In this document: one piece after another, positions 50,848 to 59,807 of the stretch
Layout of the letters: each line of letters starts with the position of its first letter
Position numbering within the stretch: the stretch's first letter is position 1
NCBI GenBank assembly: GCA_008011715.2
Contig: CP136508.1
Span: forward strand, 3,658,001 to 3,722,000
Reading direction: 5' to 3'
Length of the DNA stretch: 64,000 nucleotides
Source of the DNA: [Empedobacter] haloabium
Lineage (GTDB): Bacteria; Pseudomonadota; Gammaproteobacteria; Burkholderiales; Burkholderiaceae_D
The notes under the pieces: model-generated
Told to the model about the DNA's origin: nothing
Seen by the model: the letters and a program-made list of their open reading frames with translations, nothing else
The model's database searches: none
Program-made: the position numbers and the translations under genes

Positions 50848-51375
50848 TCAGGCCGAGCTGCAATTGCAGAAGCGCTTGCGCTGCGAGTCGGGCGCGCTGG
50901 CGTCCGCCACCAGCGGTTTCCAGAACAGCACCGTGTCGATGCCGTACGGCGCGCGCAGCAGGCCGTCGCGCCGATAGCCGCGGCCGGCGAAGAAGCCCTC
51001 CGCCGTGACCGTACTGTGCAGGAACACCGTCTTCATGCCCAACGCCAGCGCCTGCTGTTCGATGCGCGCCAGCATGGCCTTGCCGGCTCCCTGGCGCAGG
51101 GCCTCCGGTTCCAGGTAGCACAGCGCCAGCTTGCCGGCAGCGGTCAGCAAGGCGACGCCGACGATGGTTTCGCCGCGCACGGCCACCAGCGGATAATTGG
51201 TGGGCGACTCGAACCACGTCGTGACCATCTTCGGTGTCTTGTTGCCCAGCCAGGCGGCCAGGATGGCGGGATCGCCATGATGGTCGAGGCCGCAACACTC
51301 CTCGATGGAGCGACGCAGCACCGCGCAGGCGGCGGCGGCATCTTGCGGTACGGCTGGTCGAATGTCGAAACTCAT
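50848..51375 (-). CDS. GNAT-family N-acetyltransferase
   Basis: From ATG 51375 the product is 175 residues. GNAT landmarks: IRPAVPQDAAAACAVLRRSI at the start, YPLVAVRGETIVGVALLTAA for strands 2-3, LEPEALRQGAGKAMLARIEQ for the acetyl-CoA loop (R/Q-x-x-G-x-G/A), and HSTVTAEGFFAGRGYRRDGL for the late helix. A C-terminal CNC motif is unusual. The substrate cannot be told. It is convergent with rodA, with 3 bases between stops. Confidence 0.88.
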   Translation of the reverse strand: MSFDIRPAVPQDAAAACAVLRRSIEECCGLDHHGDPAILAAWLGNKTPKMVTTWFESPTNYPLVAVRGETIVGVALLTAAGKLALCYLEPEALRQGAGKAMLARIEQQALALGMKTVFLHSTVTAEGFFAGRGYRRDGLLRAPYGIDTVLFWKPLVADASAPDSQRKRFCNCSSA

Positions 51376-51556
51376 GTGCTGAAAAATCCGGATGACTGCT
51401 GGCAGCGGGCCTGTGACAGCCGGACTATACACGAGTCGGCCTGATGCCGTGCTGACGCCACGCTTGTCGCGGCATCTAAGCATATTACGAAAATTTAGTA
51501 TCTTTTCGGCGGGGAATTGCCGACCATTGATATCTGTTTTCCACCACGAGCACACC

Positions 51557-52582
51557 ATGCCAAATAAGAAAATCGCATTTAGCGCCGGGCGCCGCCTGGT
51601 CCTGGCCGCACTGGCCGCCGCATCGCTGGGCCTGCCCGGTGCCGCGTCCGCCGCCGACGTGACCCTGCTGAACGTTTCCTACGACGTGGCGCGCGAGCTG
51701 TACCAGGACATCAATCCGGCGTTCGAGGCGCAGTTCCAGAAGAGCACCGGCAAGACCATCCAGATCAAGCAGTCGCACGGCGGCTCGTCCAAGCAGGCGC
51801 GCGCCGTCGCCGACGGCCTGGAGGCCTCGGTCGTGACGATGAACCAGGCCAACGATATCGACATGCTGGCCGACAAGGGCCTGGTGGCCAAGGACTGGGC
51901 CAAGAAATTCCCGCACAACGCGGCGCCAAGCTATTCGACGATGGTGTTCCTGGTGCGCAAGGGTAATCCGAAAGCCATCAAGGACTGGGCCGACCTGGCC
52001 AAGCCAGGCACCGCGGTCGTGATCCCGAATCCGAAGACGGCCGGCAACGGCCGCTATACCTACCTGGCCGCCTGGGGCTCCGTGCTGCAGGCGGGCGGCA
52101 GCGACGCCCAGGCGCGCGAGCTGGTCACGAAGATCTTCAAGAACGTGCCGATCCTGGACACGGGCGGCCGCGCCGCCACGACCACCTTCACGCAGCGCCA
52201 GATCGGCGACGTGCTGGTGACGTTCGAGAATGAGGTGCAGCTGGTGCGCAAGGAGTTCGGCCAGAACTTCGACATCGTCTACCCTGCCACCTCGATCCTG
52301 GCGGAATCGCCGGTGGCGGTGGTGGACAAGGTGGTCGACAAGCGCGGCGTGCGCAAGGAAGCGACGGCCTACCTGAACTTCCTGTACACGGAACAAGGCC
52401 AGGAAATCATCGCCAAGCACTTCCTGCGCCCGCGCTCGGCCGCGGTGGCGAAGAAATACGAGGCCACGTTCAAGCCCGTCAAGCTGTTCACGGTGGACGA
52501 CGTGTTCGGTGGCTGGCGCGCGGCGCAGAAGCGCCATTTCGACGACGGCGGCGAGTTCGACAAGATCTACGCCAGCAAGTAG
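51557..52582 (+). CDS. sbp: Sulfate ABC transporter substrate-binding protein
   Basis: The 341-residue protein starts at ATG 51557 and has a signal peptide ending GAASA. Sbp/CysP motifs: LLNVSYDVARELYQDINPAF, KQSHGGSSKQARAVADGLEA, VVTMNQANDIDMLADKG, VVIPNPKTAGNGRYTYLAAW and FENEVQLVRKEFGQNFDIVY. It binds sulfate or thiosulfate in the periplasm and hands it to CysTWA. No permease or ATPase gene is next to it; a terminator follows directly, so it is a single-gene unit and the rest of the transporter must be elsewhere. Confidence 0.95.
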   Translation: MPNKKIAFSAGRRLVLAALAAASLGLPGAASAADVTLLNVSYDVARELYQDINPAFEAQFQKSTGKTIQIKQSHGGSSKQARAVADGLEASVVTMNQANDIDMLADKGLVAKDWAKKFPHNAAPSYSTMVFLVRKGNPKAIKDWADLAKPGTAVVIPNPKTAGNGRYTYLAAWGSVLQAGGSDAQARELVTKIFKNVPILDTGGRAATTTFTQRQIGDVLVTFENEVQLVRKEFGQNFDIVYPATSILAESPVAVVDKVVDKRGVRKEATAYLNFLYTEQGQEIIAKHFLRPRSAAVAKKYEATFKPVKLFTVDDVFGGWRAAQKRHFDDGGEFDKIYASK

Positions 52583-52602
52583 ACAAGTCTTATAGGACGC
52601 TT

Positions 52603-52627
52603 AAAAGGAGGCTTCGGCCTCCTTTTT
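52603..52627 (+). terminator. Intrinsic terminator after the sulfate-binding gene
   Basis: AAAAGGAGGC, loop TTCG, GCCTCCTTTT form a perfect 10-base stem with a stable tetraloop and a T-run. It lies 20 bases after the stop and ends the sbp transcript. Confidence 0.93.
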
Positions 52628-52793
52628 CGTTGGCTGAGGGAAAAAATCCCCGTCGCGCACTGCTGACACCGTCTGGACTGGGCCGCGCATCGATGCTATC
52701 TTCTGTACTTCAAGTAAGTTGCCGCATGGATAGATGTCGTCTCGACGCTGTCCACGTGCCGCCCTGCGCCCCGACTTCCCATCTCATGCCAAA

Positions 52794-53747
52794 ATGATCA
52801 GAAAACTTGCCGTTGCCCTGCTGCTGTCGTGTTCCGTGGCTGCCGTCTTTGCCGCCGATGCGCCTGATGTCCGGCTGGGTTCGCAATCCGTGCTGGTCGT
52901 CGAAGACGGCACCGGCAAGGTGCTGGTGGAAAAGAACTCCACCGCCATCGTCCCGATCGCCTCGCTGACCAAGCTGATGACCGCCATGGTCGTGCTGGAC
53001 GCCAAACTGGACATGGAAGAACAGATCAGCATCGACCAGCAGGACGTGGACGTGCTCAAGCACAGCACGTCGCGCGTGCCGGTTGGCGCCACCCTGTCGC
53101 GCGGCGCAGTACTGCAGCTGGCGCTGATGTCTTCCGACAACCGCGCCGCCGCCTCGCTGGCCCGCACCTTCCCGGGCGGCCCCGCCGCGTTCAAGGCCGC
53201 CGTGGACCGCAAGATCCGGGCGCTGGGCATGACGCAGACTCGCATCGCCGAGCCGACCGGCCTGTCGCCGGCCAACACGTCGACGGCCGCCGACCTGGTC
53301 AAGATGGCCACGGCGGCCGCGGCGTATCCGGACATCACCCGCATCACGACGGACACCCGCGAGGTCATCAACGTCAAGGGCCGCAGCGTCGAGTACCACA
53401 ACACCAACCGCCTGGTCGGCGCCAAGGGCTGGGACATCGGCCTGTCCAAGACCGGCTACACGGAAGAAGCGGGCCGCTGCCTGATCATGCGCATCAAGGC
53501 CGCCGGCAAGAACGCGACGGTGGTGCTGCTGAACGCCCGCGCCAACTCGGCCCGCATCATGGACGCGCTCAATATCCGCCGCTACATCACGGGCGACCAG
53601 GGGCGCGCCGCCACCCGCGTGGCACGCGCGGCGCCGGCGTCGCTGATCAAGGCTTCGGCCGGGCGCATGAAGGCGGCCAAGGTCACCAACAATGGCCGCA
53701 AGAAGGCGGCACCGAGCAAGAAGCCGCGCCGCCGCCGCGCCGAGTAA
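52794..53747 (+). CDS. pbpG: D-alanyl-D-alanine endopeptidase, PBP7 type
   Basis: From ATG 52794 the product is 317 residues with a signal peptide (KLAVALLLSCSVAAVFAA). The serine-peptidase S11 triad is complete: SLTK with Ser57 and Lys60, SDN at 114-116, and KTG at 219-221 (LSKTGYTEEAGRCLIM). PBP7 proteins cut D-Ala-meso-DAP cross-links in the periplasm. The C-terminal 50 residues are very Lys/Arg-rich (KKAAPSKKPRRRRAE) and not typical; they may bind the wall or membranes. The gene stands alone and converges with the envelope protein gene. Confidence 0.93.
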   Translation: MIRKLAVALLLSCSVAAVFAADAPDVRLGSQSVLVVEDGTGKVLVEKNSTAIVPIASLTKLMTAMVVLDAKLDMEEQISIDQQDVDVLKHSTSRVPVGATLSRGAVLQLALMSSDNRAAASLARTFPGGPAAFKAAVDRKIRALGMTQTRIAEPTGLSPANTSTAADLVKMATAAAAYPDITRITTDTREVINVKGRSVEYHNTNRLVGAKGWDIGLSKTGYTEEAGRCLIMRIKAAGKNATVVLLNARANSARIMDALNIRRYITGDQGRAATRVARAAPASLIKASAGRMKAAKVTNNGRKKAAPSKKPRRRRAE

Positions 53748-53750
53748 GCG

Positions 53751-54608
53751 TCAGAACTTCACACCCAGGTAGATACCGGTGCGGTTCTTGCGTACCGGCT
53801 GGCCTTCCAGCGGATCGGAGCCGACCCGGCGCTCCGCGATCAGCGAGAAGCGCGCCGCGCCCGGCGGCGGCGGCGCCTTGAAGTCATAGAACAGGTATTC
53901 GGCCGTCAGCACGTGCTTGCGGTAGGTTTCCTTGATCCGGTTGCCGGACACGCTGGCGTCGCGCGAGACCTTGCCACTGTACGTGACGCGGGTGCGGCTG
54001 CTGAACTTCGGGAAGAAGTCGAAGCCCAGCTCGAGCAGCGCCCCTTTGCCGGAACCCGTCGGCACCAGCACCGGATCGTCCGTCTCGTCCGTTTTTGCGT
54101 AATAGATGCCCACGCGGGGCCGGATGAACAGGCCCCACTCCCCCGGCGTGTAGCCGACCCCGAACTTGAGCTTCTTGCTGACCAGTTCCGCCGTCGCGCG
54201 CGCATAAGCCCCTTCCGTGCCGGCGCCACGGTCGCGGTTCTTGCCCAGGCCCGCATCGAGCAGCCAGCTGTTGGTCGACTCGAACTGGTCGCCGATGGTG
54301 GCGCGCACGCCCAGCTCGATCGCCTTGCGGTCGGTGCTGGTGGTGTCGTCGTCCTCGATGCCCAGCGCGATGTACGGCTCGGCGATGGTGTCGCGGCCCG
54401 GCTCCATCGGCTTGAACGTATAGGTCAGCGCCAGCGCGATGGCGGCGGCCTCCTCCCCGTTATTGCGCGAGTAGCCCAGCCGCGCCGGCTTGTTGCTGGT
54501 GCCTGGGTCCTCGAATTCCGCGCTCTGGCGCAGGGTCAGCTGGGCCTGCGCGGCGGCGCAGCACAGCAGCAGTACGGCGGCCAGCGTGGTCTTCACGGTG
54601 CGTGCCAT
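53751..54608 (-). CDS. Probable outer-membrane beta-barrel protein
   Basis: ATG 54608 gives 285 residues with a signal peptide (VKTTLAAVLLLCCAAAQA). The rest is a series of amphipathic strands with alternating polar and aromatic residues (IALALTYTFKPM, WGLFIRPRVGIYYAKTDE, LLELGFDFFPKFSSRTRVTY) ending in TGIYLGVKF, whose final Phe is the usual outer-membrane barrel signal. I do not recognise a named family. It starts 1 base after the stop of the 100-residue gene, so the two form an operon. Confidence 0.75.
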   Translation of the reverse strand: MARTVKTTLAAVLLLCCAAAQAQLTLRQSAEFEDPGTSNKPARLGYSRNNGEEAAAIALALTYTFKPMEPGRDTIAEPYIALGIEDDDTTSTDRKAIELGVRATIGDQFESTNSWLLDAGLGKNRDRGAGTEGAYARATAELVSKKLKFGVGYTPGEWGLFIRPRVGIYYAKTDETDDPVLVPTGSGKGALLELGFDFFPKFSSRTRVTYSGKVSRDASVSGNRIKETYRKHVLTAEYLFYDFKAPPPPGAARFSLIAERRVGSDPLEGQPVRKNRTGIYLGVKF

Positions 54609-54609
54609 G

Positions 54610-54912
54610 TCATTCCCCCGCAAATGGCTGGCCGGTGGCGGCAGCCGTGGTCAGGTCGATCGCGCCGCCCACCGTCTTCAACGCTACCGTCTCGACGTAC
54701 GAGATGGGACGGCTGTTCTGGTCGCCATGCCGGCGCGCCACCTTGGTCAACGGCACGTTCAACGCACGCTTCATGGAGTCGTCGAATCCCGACGTGAAAT
54801 CGATCCGCACCGCCTCGACGGCGGCGGCGTCGTACGACGCCAGGTCCAGCGGCGAGATGAAATCAAGGCCCTGGACCACGTCGGTCTTGATCCGGTCGCG
54901 CAGTGTTGTCAT
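54610..54912 (-). CDS. Hypothetical 100-residue protein
   Basis: A 100-residue soluble protein from ATG 54912 (TTLRDRIKTDVVQGLDFISP ... MKRALNVPLTKVARRHGDQN). No signal peptide, membrane segment or known motif is visible. It precedes the outer-membrane protein gene with almost no gap and would be translated from the same mRNA, so a shared role is possible. Family unknown. Confidence 0.65.
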   Translation of the reverse strand: MTTLRDRIKTDVVQGLDFISPLDLASYDAAAVEAVRIDFTSGFDDSMKRALNVPLTKVARRHGDQNSRPISYVETVALKTVGGAIDLTTAAATGQPFAGE

Positions 54913-55052
54913 GACACCCCCGATGGTATGTTGTAGTTTCGCTATTGTTGCGACAATCTTGATCGGAAGTCAAAAATGAATGGCGCCTGACGGTTGGGTG
55001 GTGCGAGTTTGCAACAACGTGCATCCGGGCCCAGCGGGACGGGCGCCAGTGC

Positions 55053-56516
55053 TCAGGCTGCCTCGCCCAGCCTGGCGTCGCGCGCGGCTAGCTCGACCGT
55101 GCTGCCCGGCAGCAGCGTTTCCTGGCCCAGCGCCGCGAGGTACCGCTCGCGCCGCTCGTCGCGCTGTTCCTGCGACAGATCCTTGCCATCGGCCCGGTAC
55201 GGCTGGAGGGTATCCACCAGGTCGCGCACCAACTGCCGCTGCAGCGGGGTGTCGTGAGCGGATTTGAGCTTGCCCAGCAAGTATTCCTCCACGTGCTCCG
55301 ACTGGCTCACCGACTGGCGCAGGCTCGCCCCCAGCAGGCGCCCGTCCCGGTAGCGCAGTTCGACGTCGCTGCTGGCGCTGTCCTCGATCGTGCTGTACCG
55401 ATAGTTCTGCGACTCGGCCGCGTAGTCGAACGCCAGCGGCGCGCCCGGCGTCAGCGGCTCGTGGAACTGCGCCGACAGGCGCGACTGCTGCGACTGGGCG
55501 ATCGAACGCGCGTCGCGCGACGCGCCGCCCACGCGGGTCTGCTGCGACACCTCGTACTCGAAGCCGGCGACCTCGGTGCGCCGCACCGGATTGTCCCAGC
55601 GCGGCGTTTGCGCCACCGTCGCGCTGAAGTCGGACAAGCCGGTCAGCATGGCGCGGTCCTGCGGCGCCAGCCAGGCACGCGTGGGCGCCGGCGTGGCGGG
55701 AGCGTCGGCGGCGGTGCGGGACAGGCCGGCGAACGCATCCTTGAACATCGTCATCAGGCCGGCATCGCCATGGCCACGCGCGGCGGCCTGGTCGAACTGG
55801 CGCAGGTAGCTTTCGATGGCGCGCTCCTGCTGCTGGCGACCGCCGGGCGGCATCGGCGTGTCGGTCTTCACCGCCAGGTTGACCTGGCCGGCGGGGCCGT
55901 CCAGCGCGACGCTGCGCTGCGCGTCGTCCAGGTGGAAGGCCAGCGACTGCGTGGCCGCCGGCACGGTCGGCAAGGTCACCTGGGCGTCCAGGTCGACCGA
56001 CGCCAGTAGCCCGCTGCCCGGTTGCGCCAGCTTGCCCAACGCGATCCGGGGCGGCTGCGCCGACAGCCCGTCGATGGCTGCCTGGTAGCCCTCGGCCAGC
56101 GCCGCCACGGCGTCGCGTTCCTCGGCGCTCAACGCCGCGTCGGCTTTTACTTGCACCAGCAGCTCGTCGCCGCGGCTGGCCAAGGTCAGGCCGACCTTGG
56201 TGCCGGCGGCCGTCACGATGTCGAGGGTGAAACGGTTGTCGAGGTCTTTGGGCAGCACGTCGGCGCCGATCGTCACCGGCGCCCCGCTCTTCAGCGCGGC
56301 AAACATGGGTGCCGCGAGGTCCTGGAAGCGCAGGCCCGGCGGCGTCGGCGCGGTACTGGCATCCGCCGCCTGCGCGGCCAGACCGGCGGCGCTGAGGTTG
56401 ACGACGGTGGAGGGTGCCGCGGCGCCGGCCAGTGCCGGTGTGGCGGGCTGGCGGGAGGCCGGAACCGCTGTACGCAGGGCGGCGGGCAGGCTGGGCAGGA
56501 ATGAAATCGCGGTCAT
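55053..56516 (-). CDS. Conserved hypothetical protein
   Basis: The 487-residue protein has an Ala/Pro-rich N-terminus (AISFLPSLPAALRTAVPASR, then STVVNLSAAGLAAQA), a beta-rich middle (FTLDIVTAAGTKVGLTLASR, DELLVQVKADAALSAEERDA) and a charged C-terminal coil (EEYLLGKLKSAHDTPLQRQL, QEQRDERRERYLAALGQE). No signal peptide or membrane helix is evident. The N-terminal style recalls flagellar FliK-like or hook-associated proteins, but no defining motif is found. A decayed copy of its first 75 or so codons lies just upstream (56613-56917). Function unknown. Confidence 0.75.
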   Translation of the reverse strand: MTAISFLPSLPAALRTAVPASRQPATPALAGAAAPSTVVNLSAAGLAAQAADASTAPTPPGLRFQDLAAPMFAALKSGAPVTIGADVLPKDLDNRFTLDIVTAAGTKVGLTLASRGDELLVQVKADAALSAEERDAVAALAEGYQAAIDGLSAQPPRIALGKLAQPGSGLLASVDLDAQVTLPTVPAATQSLAFHLDDAQRSVALDGPAGQVNLAVKTDTPMPPGGRQQQERAIESYLRQFDQAAARGHGDAGLMTMFKDAFAGLSRTAADAPATPAPTRAWLAPQDRAMLTGLSDFSATVAQTPRWDNPVRRTEVAGFEYEVSQQTRVGGASRDARSIAQSQQSRLSAQFHEPLTPGAPLAFDYAAESQNYRYSTIEDSASSDVELRYRDGRLLGASLRQSVSQSEHVEEYLLGKLKSAHDTPLQRQLVRDLVDTLQPYRADGKDLSQEQRDERRERYLAALGQETLLPGSTVELAARDARLGEAA

Positions 56517-56612
56517 GCTGAATTAACGGCATGTTTTCCGGGAAGTTTAGTGTTGGTTAGTTTTACCCCGCAATTGGTAGTATGCCTGTCAGCTGGGCCC
56601 GTCATTTTGGGA

Positions 56613-56917
56613 TTAAGAGTCGACTGCTACCGATCCTGTTTGCACAGGGTTTTGTGGGAAAGGTCGGCGTCTAGGCCGGCTCTTGCGTGCCGCAGGCCGA
56701 CATTCCTGCCTAGCGATCGAGGCCGTAAAAGCGCGCGTCGGTGGCGCGGCAGCGGGTATGGCGTCCTTGGCCTGCGCGGGGAGGCCGACGGCACTGAGCG
56801 TGATGACAGGTGATGGCGCCGCGTTGCCGGGCGCCGCTGGGCGGTGGATTGGCGCCGTGCCGGCATTGCCGCGCGCCTGGGGACGGCAGGTTCGGCAGAA
56901 ACTAGATGGGACGTCAT
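56613..56917 (-). pseudogene. Decayed duplicate of the N-terminus of the 55053-56516 gene
   Basis: ATG 56917 is preceded by TCAGC, as in the intact gene. The first 33 or so codons resemble its start, then a frameshift moves the likeness to the next frame: APSPVITLSAVGLPAQAKDA here against APSTVVNLSAAGLAAQAADA in the intact protein, continuing with a PPTRAFTASIAR-like match to PPGLRFQDLAAP. The match then fades and a TAA stops the frame at 56613. No other gene fits in 56517-57025. Confidence 0.7.
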
Positions 56918-57025
56918 GCTGACTTGTCGGGCGAAGAATATGCCCTTGAAAACCGACGACGCATGATGCGCGCCCGTGTCCCTCGCAAGCCAACGCGGGC
57001 GGAACGTCGCGGCGCGCGCCGGGCA

Positions 57026-57283
57026 TCAAGGCGTGCCGTCACCACCCCGCAGCAGAATCGCCAACTGCATCGTATCGCGGATGCCCAGCTTGCGCAGGAT
57101 GTTCTCGCGATGCTTGCGAACTGTCAGCGGACTGATTCCCAATTCTCGCGCCACCATCTTGCTGGTCTTGCCCTGTACGATCTGGCACGCGATGGTCTGT
57201 TCCCTCCTGCTCAAGCTGTCCAACGCGTGGTCGGGTGCGGCGGTCCCCGCGCCTCCCGTCTGCCGCCCTTTGCCAGCGCGCAT
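57026..57283 (-). CDS. LuxR-type HTH protein, downstream member of overlapping pair
   Basis: The HTH reads LDSLSRREQTIACQIVQGKT, SKMVARELGISPLTVRKHRE, NILRKLGIRDTMQLAILLRG, a full GerE/LuxR C-terminal domain. ATG 57283 gives 85 residues and lies inside the upstream HTH gene in another frame; no good ribosome site precedes it. It may therefore be the second half of one frameshifted tandem-HTH protein. There is no sensory domain, so it would be a solo DNA-binding regulator. Start uncertain. Confidence 0.6.
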   Translation of the reverse strand: MRAGKGRQTGGAGTAAPDHALDSLSRREQTIACQIVQGKTSKMVARELGISPLTVRKHRENILRKLGIRDTMQLAILLRGGDGTP

Positions 57284-57495
57284 CTCGTGAGTTCGATGCC
57301 GTTGCGCAGCCCCAGCTTCGCCAGCAGACTGGCGCGATGCTTTTTTACGGTGTACTCGCTGATGCCAAGCCGTCTGGCGATCGTCTTGCAAGAATTGCCT
57401 TCGGCCACTTGTTGCAGGACTTCGCGTTCACGCGGGGTCAAAGTGATGGCACGGTTCAGCTGAATGGGCCTTCTTGTCGCGGGTGGGTAAGCCAT
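57211..57495 (-). CDS. LuxR-type HTH protein, upstream member of overlapping pair
   Basis: From ATG 57495 (57507 is an alternative) the product is 94 residues. The HTH is ITLTPREREVLQQVAEGNSC, KTIARRLGISEYTVKKHRAS, LLAKLGLRNGIELTRCALAK. The remaining residues (GGRREARGPPHPTTRWTA) look like out-of-frame coding. It overlaps the next HTH by about 70 bases. The two domains are alike enough to be tandem duplicates. No ligand or receiver domain is attached. Confidence 0.65.
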   Translation of the reverse strand: MAYPPATRRPIQLNRAITLTPREREVLQQVAEGNSCKTIARRLGISEYTVKKHRASLLAKLGLRNGIELTRCALAKGGRREARGPPHPTTRWTA

Positions 57496-57565
57496 GATGG
57501 TGCCCATTTATCGTTGCGGTTGACCGACGGCGTGCCGCCTTCCCGACACGCCGCGCGTCGCGCTA

Positions 57566-59443
57566 CTACATTCGCCGAGCCCCCGCCGGTTGCAGCGCGG
57601 CCAACCCGCTCACCAGCGCTGCGCGCACCAGTTCCTCCAGCTGCGCCTGCGAAACATGGTCGTTCGCTCCGCCGTTCCAGCCCGACATCGCATCGAACGC
57701 TGCGGCCGTCGCGGGCGCGCCGGCCGTCACCCGCGGCAGCCCGGCGCCGGCCTGCTGTCGTGGGATCGGCAACGGTGCGGCCGCCGCGGCGATCAACTGG
57801 AAGGCGCGGTCCACCCGGGCCGTGCCGCGCAGTGCGTTCGGGCCCATAAACTCAGGGTGGCTGCCCATCACTAGCGCGACCAGCCCCGTCACCGCGGGCG
57901 TTGCCATCGAGGTGCCGTCCCAGGCCGCATAGCCACCGCCCGGCACGCTGCTGATAACGGCCACTCCGGGCGCGCACACCCCCACCTGTGGACCACGGCA
58001 TGAGAACGTGGCCGCGAACAATCCATTTGGCCCGGCGCTGCCCTGGGCACAGGTCTGGGCGTGGTAGGTGGTATCGGGAAAAGCGCCTGTCGCGCCGATG
58101 GCCGCGACGCACATGACACCGGGGACGCTGGCCGGAAATTGCACGGGACCGCTGGAGTTCCCGGCCGCGACGACGACGGCCACGCCCGCCTGGCGTGCCT
58201 CGTCGACCAGTTGTGCGATCGCCTCGGAAGTCTGATCCCCGCCGAGACTGCAATTGACGACATCGATCTGGTTGTCGATGCAGTAATGCAGCGCCGCAGC
58301 CAGGTTATTGAAGGCACCGCCCGGGAACAGCTTGAGCACATGTACCTCTGCGTCAGGCACAAACCCGCGGATGTGGCCGTCACGGCCGTTGCCCGTGATG
58401 ACGCCAGCGCAGTGCGTGCCGTGCGACATCGTATCCGTGACCCAGGAACTGCTGTCGGGACGCTGGTCGCCGTCGAGGTTCGTATAGTCCTGACCGATCG
58501 TAACGTGCGTCAGCGCCGGATGTGTATTGTCGCAACCGCTGTCGATAATGGCCACTTTGATGCCGCGTCCGCGCGCCGCGCCTCGCGCCGCTTCCGTCAA
58601 GCCCATGAGACGCGCGCCCCAACCGGCAAAGCCGTCACTGCCTGCCGTCGGCGCGGCAAAGCCCGCTCCACTGAATTCAGGCAATCGCTGCAACTGCACG
58701 GGGTTGATATCGTCGACGCTGAGTACCGGGCGGTAGCGGAACCACTCCCAGCAGTCGGCAAAAGGCTTGACGTATATGGCTGCGATGTCGTTGACGTATC
58801 CCACCGGCACGGCAATGCTGGCCCTGCCCTGGGCATCGGTCATGCCCTGTGCCTCGGCGCCGCCATTGGTGTACAGAACAACGGCACAGTTCTGTTGCGG
58901 CGCCTCCCTCGTATCGCGCACTTGGAAGCGCAGCGTCGTGCTGGCCGGGATAACGTTTAGCGGACGCAAGCCTATCGTTGGCGACAGGCGTGGTCCCGTA
59001 TCGGCCAAGTGACCCAGCAAGTGATCGCGCTCGACGATCAGACCTGGGTGGGCCAATGCCGACAGGGCGCCCACTGCACCCGGGCTCGTCCGCACGACGA
59101 TGATATCGTGGCTCCCCGATGCCGGTCCATTACCCATCAACGCCAACCGGTTCGACTGGACGCGGCGCACGACGGTGACGTTGCGCATCGTGCGCAGTAG
59201 GTTATGTACCCGGTCCATGTCCGGCTGGCCCAGTGCGGGCAAGCCGGACAGGCCGGTCAGGGCCAGCGCGGGTCGCCGCCTCAGCGTGACAAGATACTGC
59301 ACATGGCGTTCGCCGGTTGTCCCCCGGCCGTCATCGCTTACGGGGACGGTGGCTTCGGAGCGGCCGGCGCTCGCATCGGCGGCGTCAGCGCTTGCGGCCT
59401 CGCTACGACGCGGTTTTTGCTGGTCTTTCGGATTGTCAGACAT
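57566..59443 (-). CDS. Subtilisin-family (S8) serine peptidase
   Basis: From ATG 59443 (AGGAAG upstream) the product is 625 residues. The catalytic triad is complete: Asp301 (VAIIDSGC), His341 (HGTHCAGVITGNG), Ser512 (WDGTSMATPAVTG), with Asn429 (AAGNS) for the oxyanion hole. Residues 1-280 are a pro-region or adaptor with a YLVTLRRRPALALTGLSG segment, a beta-sandwich-like part (LRFQVRDTREAPQQN) and a short insert. No classical signal peptide is present; the start is hydrophilic. Several cysteines occur near the active site. It is the last gene of a three-gene leftward group with the 76-residue and repeat proteins. Confidence 0.94.
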   Translation of the reverse strand: MSDNPKDQQKPRRSEAASADAADASAGRSEATVPVSDDGRGTTGERHVQYLVTLRRRPALALTGLSGLPALGQPDMDRVHNLLRTMRNVTVVRRVQSNRLALMGNGPASGSHDIIVVRTSPGAVGALSALAHPGLIVERDHLLGHLADTGPRLSPTIGLRPLNVIPASTTLRFQVRDTREAPQQNCAVVLYTNGGAEAQGMTDAQGRASIAVPVGYVNDIAAIYVKPFADCWEWFRYRPVLSVDDINPVQLQRLPEFSGAGFAAPTAGSDGFAGWGARLMGLTEAARGAARGRGIKVAIIDSGCDNTHPALTHVTIGQDYTNLDGDQRPDSSSWVTDTMSHGTHCAGVITGNGRDGHIRGFVPDAEVHVLKLFPGGAFNNLAAALHYCIDNQIDVVNCSLGGDQTSEAIAQLVDEARQAGVAVVVAAGNSSGPVQFPASVPGVMCVAAIGATGAFPDTTYHAQTCAQGSAGPNGLFAATFSCRGPQVGVCAPGVAVISSVPGGGYAAWDGTSMATPAVTGLVALVMGSHPEFMGPNALRGTARVDRAFQLIAAAAAPLPIPRQQAGAGLPRVTAGAPATAAAFDAMSGWNGGANDHVSQAQLEELVRAALVSGLAALQPAGARRM

Positions 59444-59523
59444 GACGCTTCCTTTCTGGACGAAATAGGGGATCTGCGGCGCGCCATGCGCGCCAGCCGG
59501 CAATACAGACAGGGAAAAGTGGT

Positions 59524-59754
59524 CTACAGGTGCAGCGGCGGATTGCTGTCGACCATGTAGAAGGGCTGCAGCAGCGCACGCACGCGCGCGAGATCGGCTT
59601 CGGGCACGCTGACGATCACGGCCTGGGCGCCACGATCATTGCAGCGCCACTGCAAACCGCTGATGCCAAGAAGCCGTACCTGGATGTCGGCCCAGGCAGC
59701 CTCGAGATCGTGGCGTGCGTTGCGCTCGCGGGGTGTGATGGCGATGTCGGACAT
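59524..59754 (-). CDS. Hypothetical 76-residue protein of the S8 cluster
   Basis: A 76-residue protein (MSDIAITPRERNARHDLEAA ... VIVSVPEADLARVRALLQPF). The helix-strand-strand-helix pattern and size recall subtilisin propeptide-like inhibitors (I9 fold), but no sequence signature confirms this. It starts 53 bases after the repeat-protein gene and ends 80 bases before the peptidase. GGAGC lies just before its ATG. Family unknown. Confidence 0.65.
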   Translation of the reverse strand: MSDIAITPRERNARHDLEAAWADIQVRLLGISGLQWRCNDRGAQAVIVSVPEADLARVRALLQPFYMVDSNPPLHL

Positions 59755-59807
59755 GGCACGGCTCCTTTGGTCGTGACAGCAAGCGCCCTCGCGGGCGCCT
59801 GACGCGC

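Noticed and set aside
57284..57391. Upstream extension of the second HTH gene to ATG 57391
   Set aside because: The extra 36 residues overlap the first HTH's coding sequence in another frame and look like shadow sequence.
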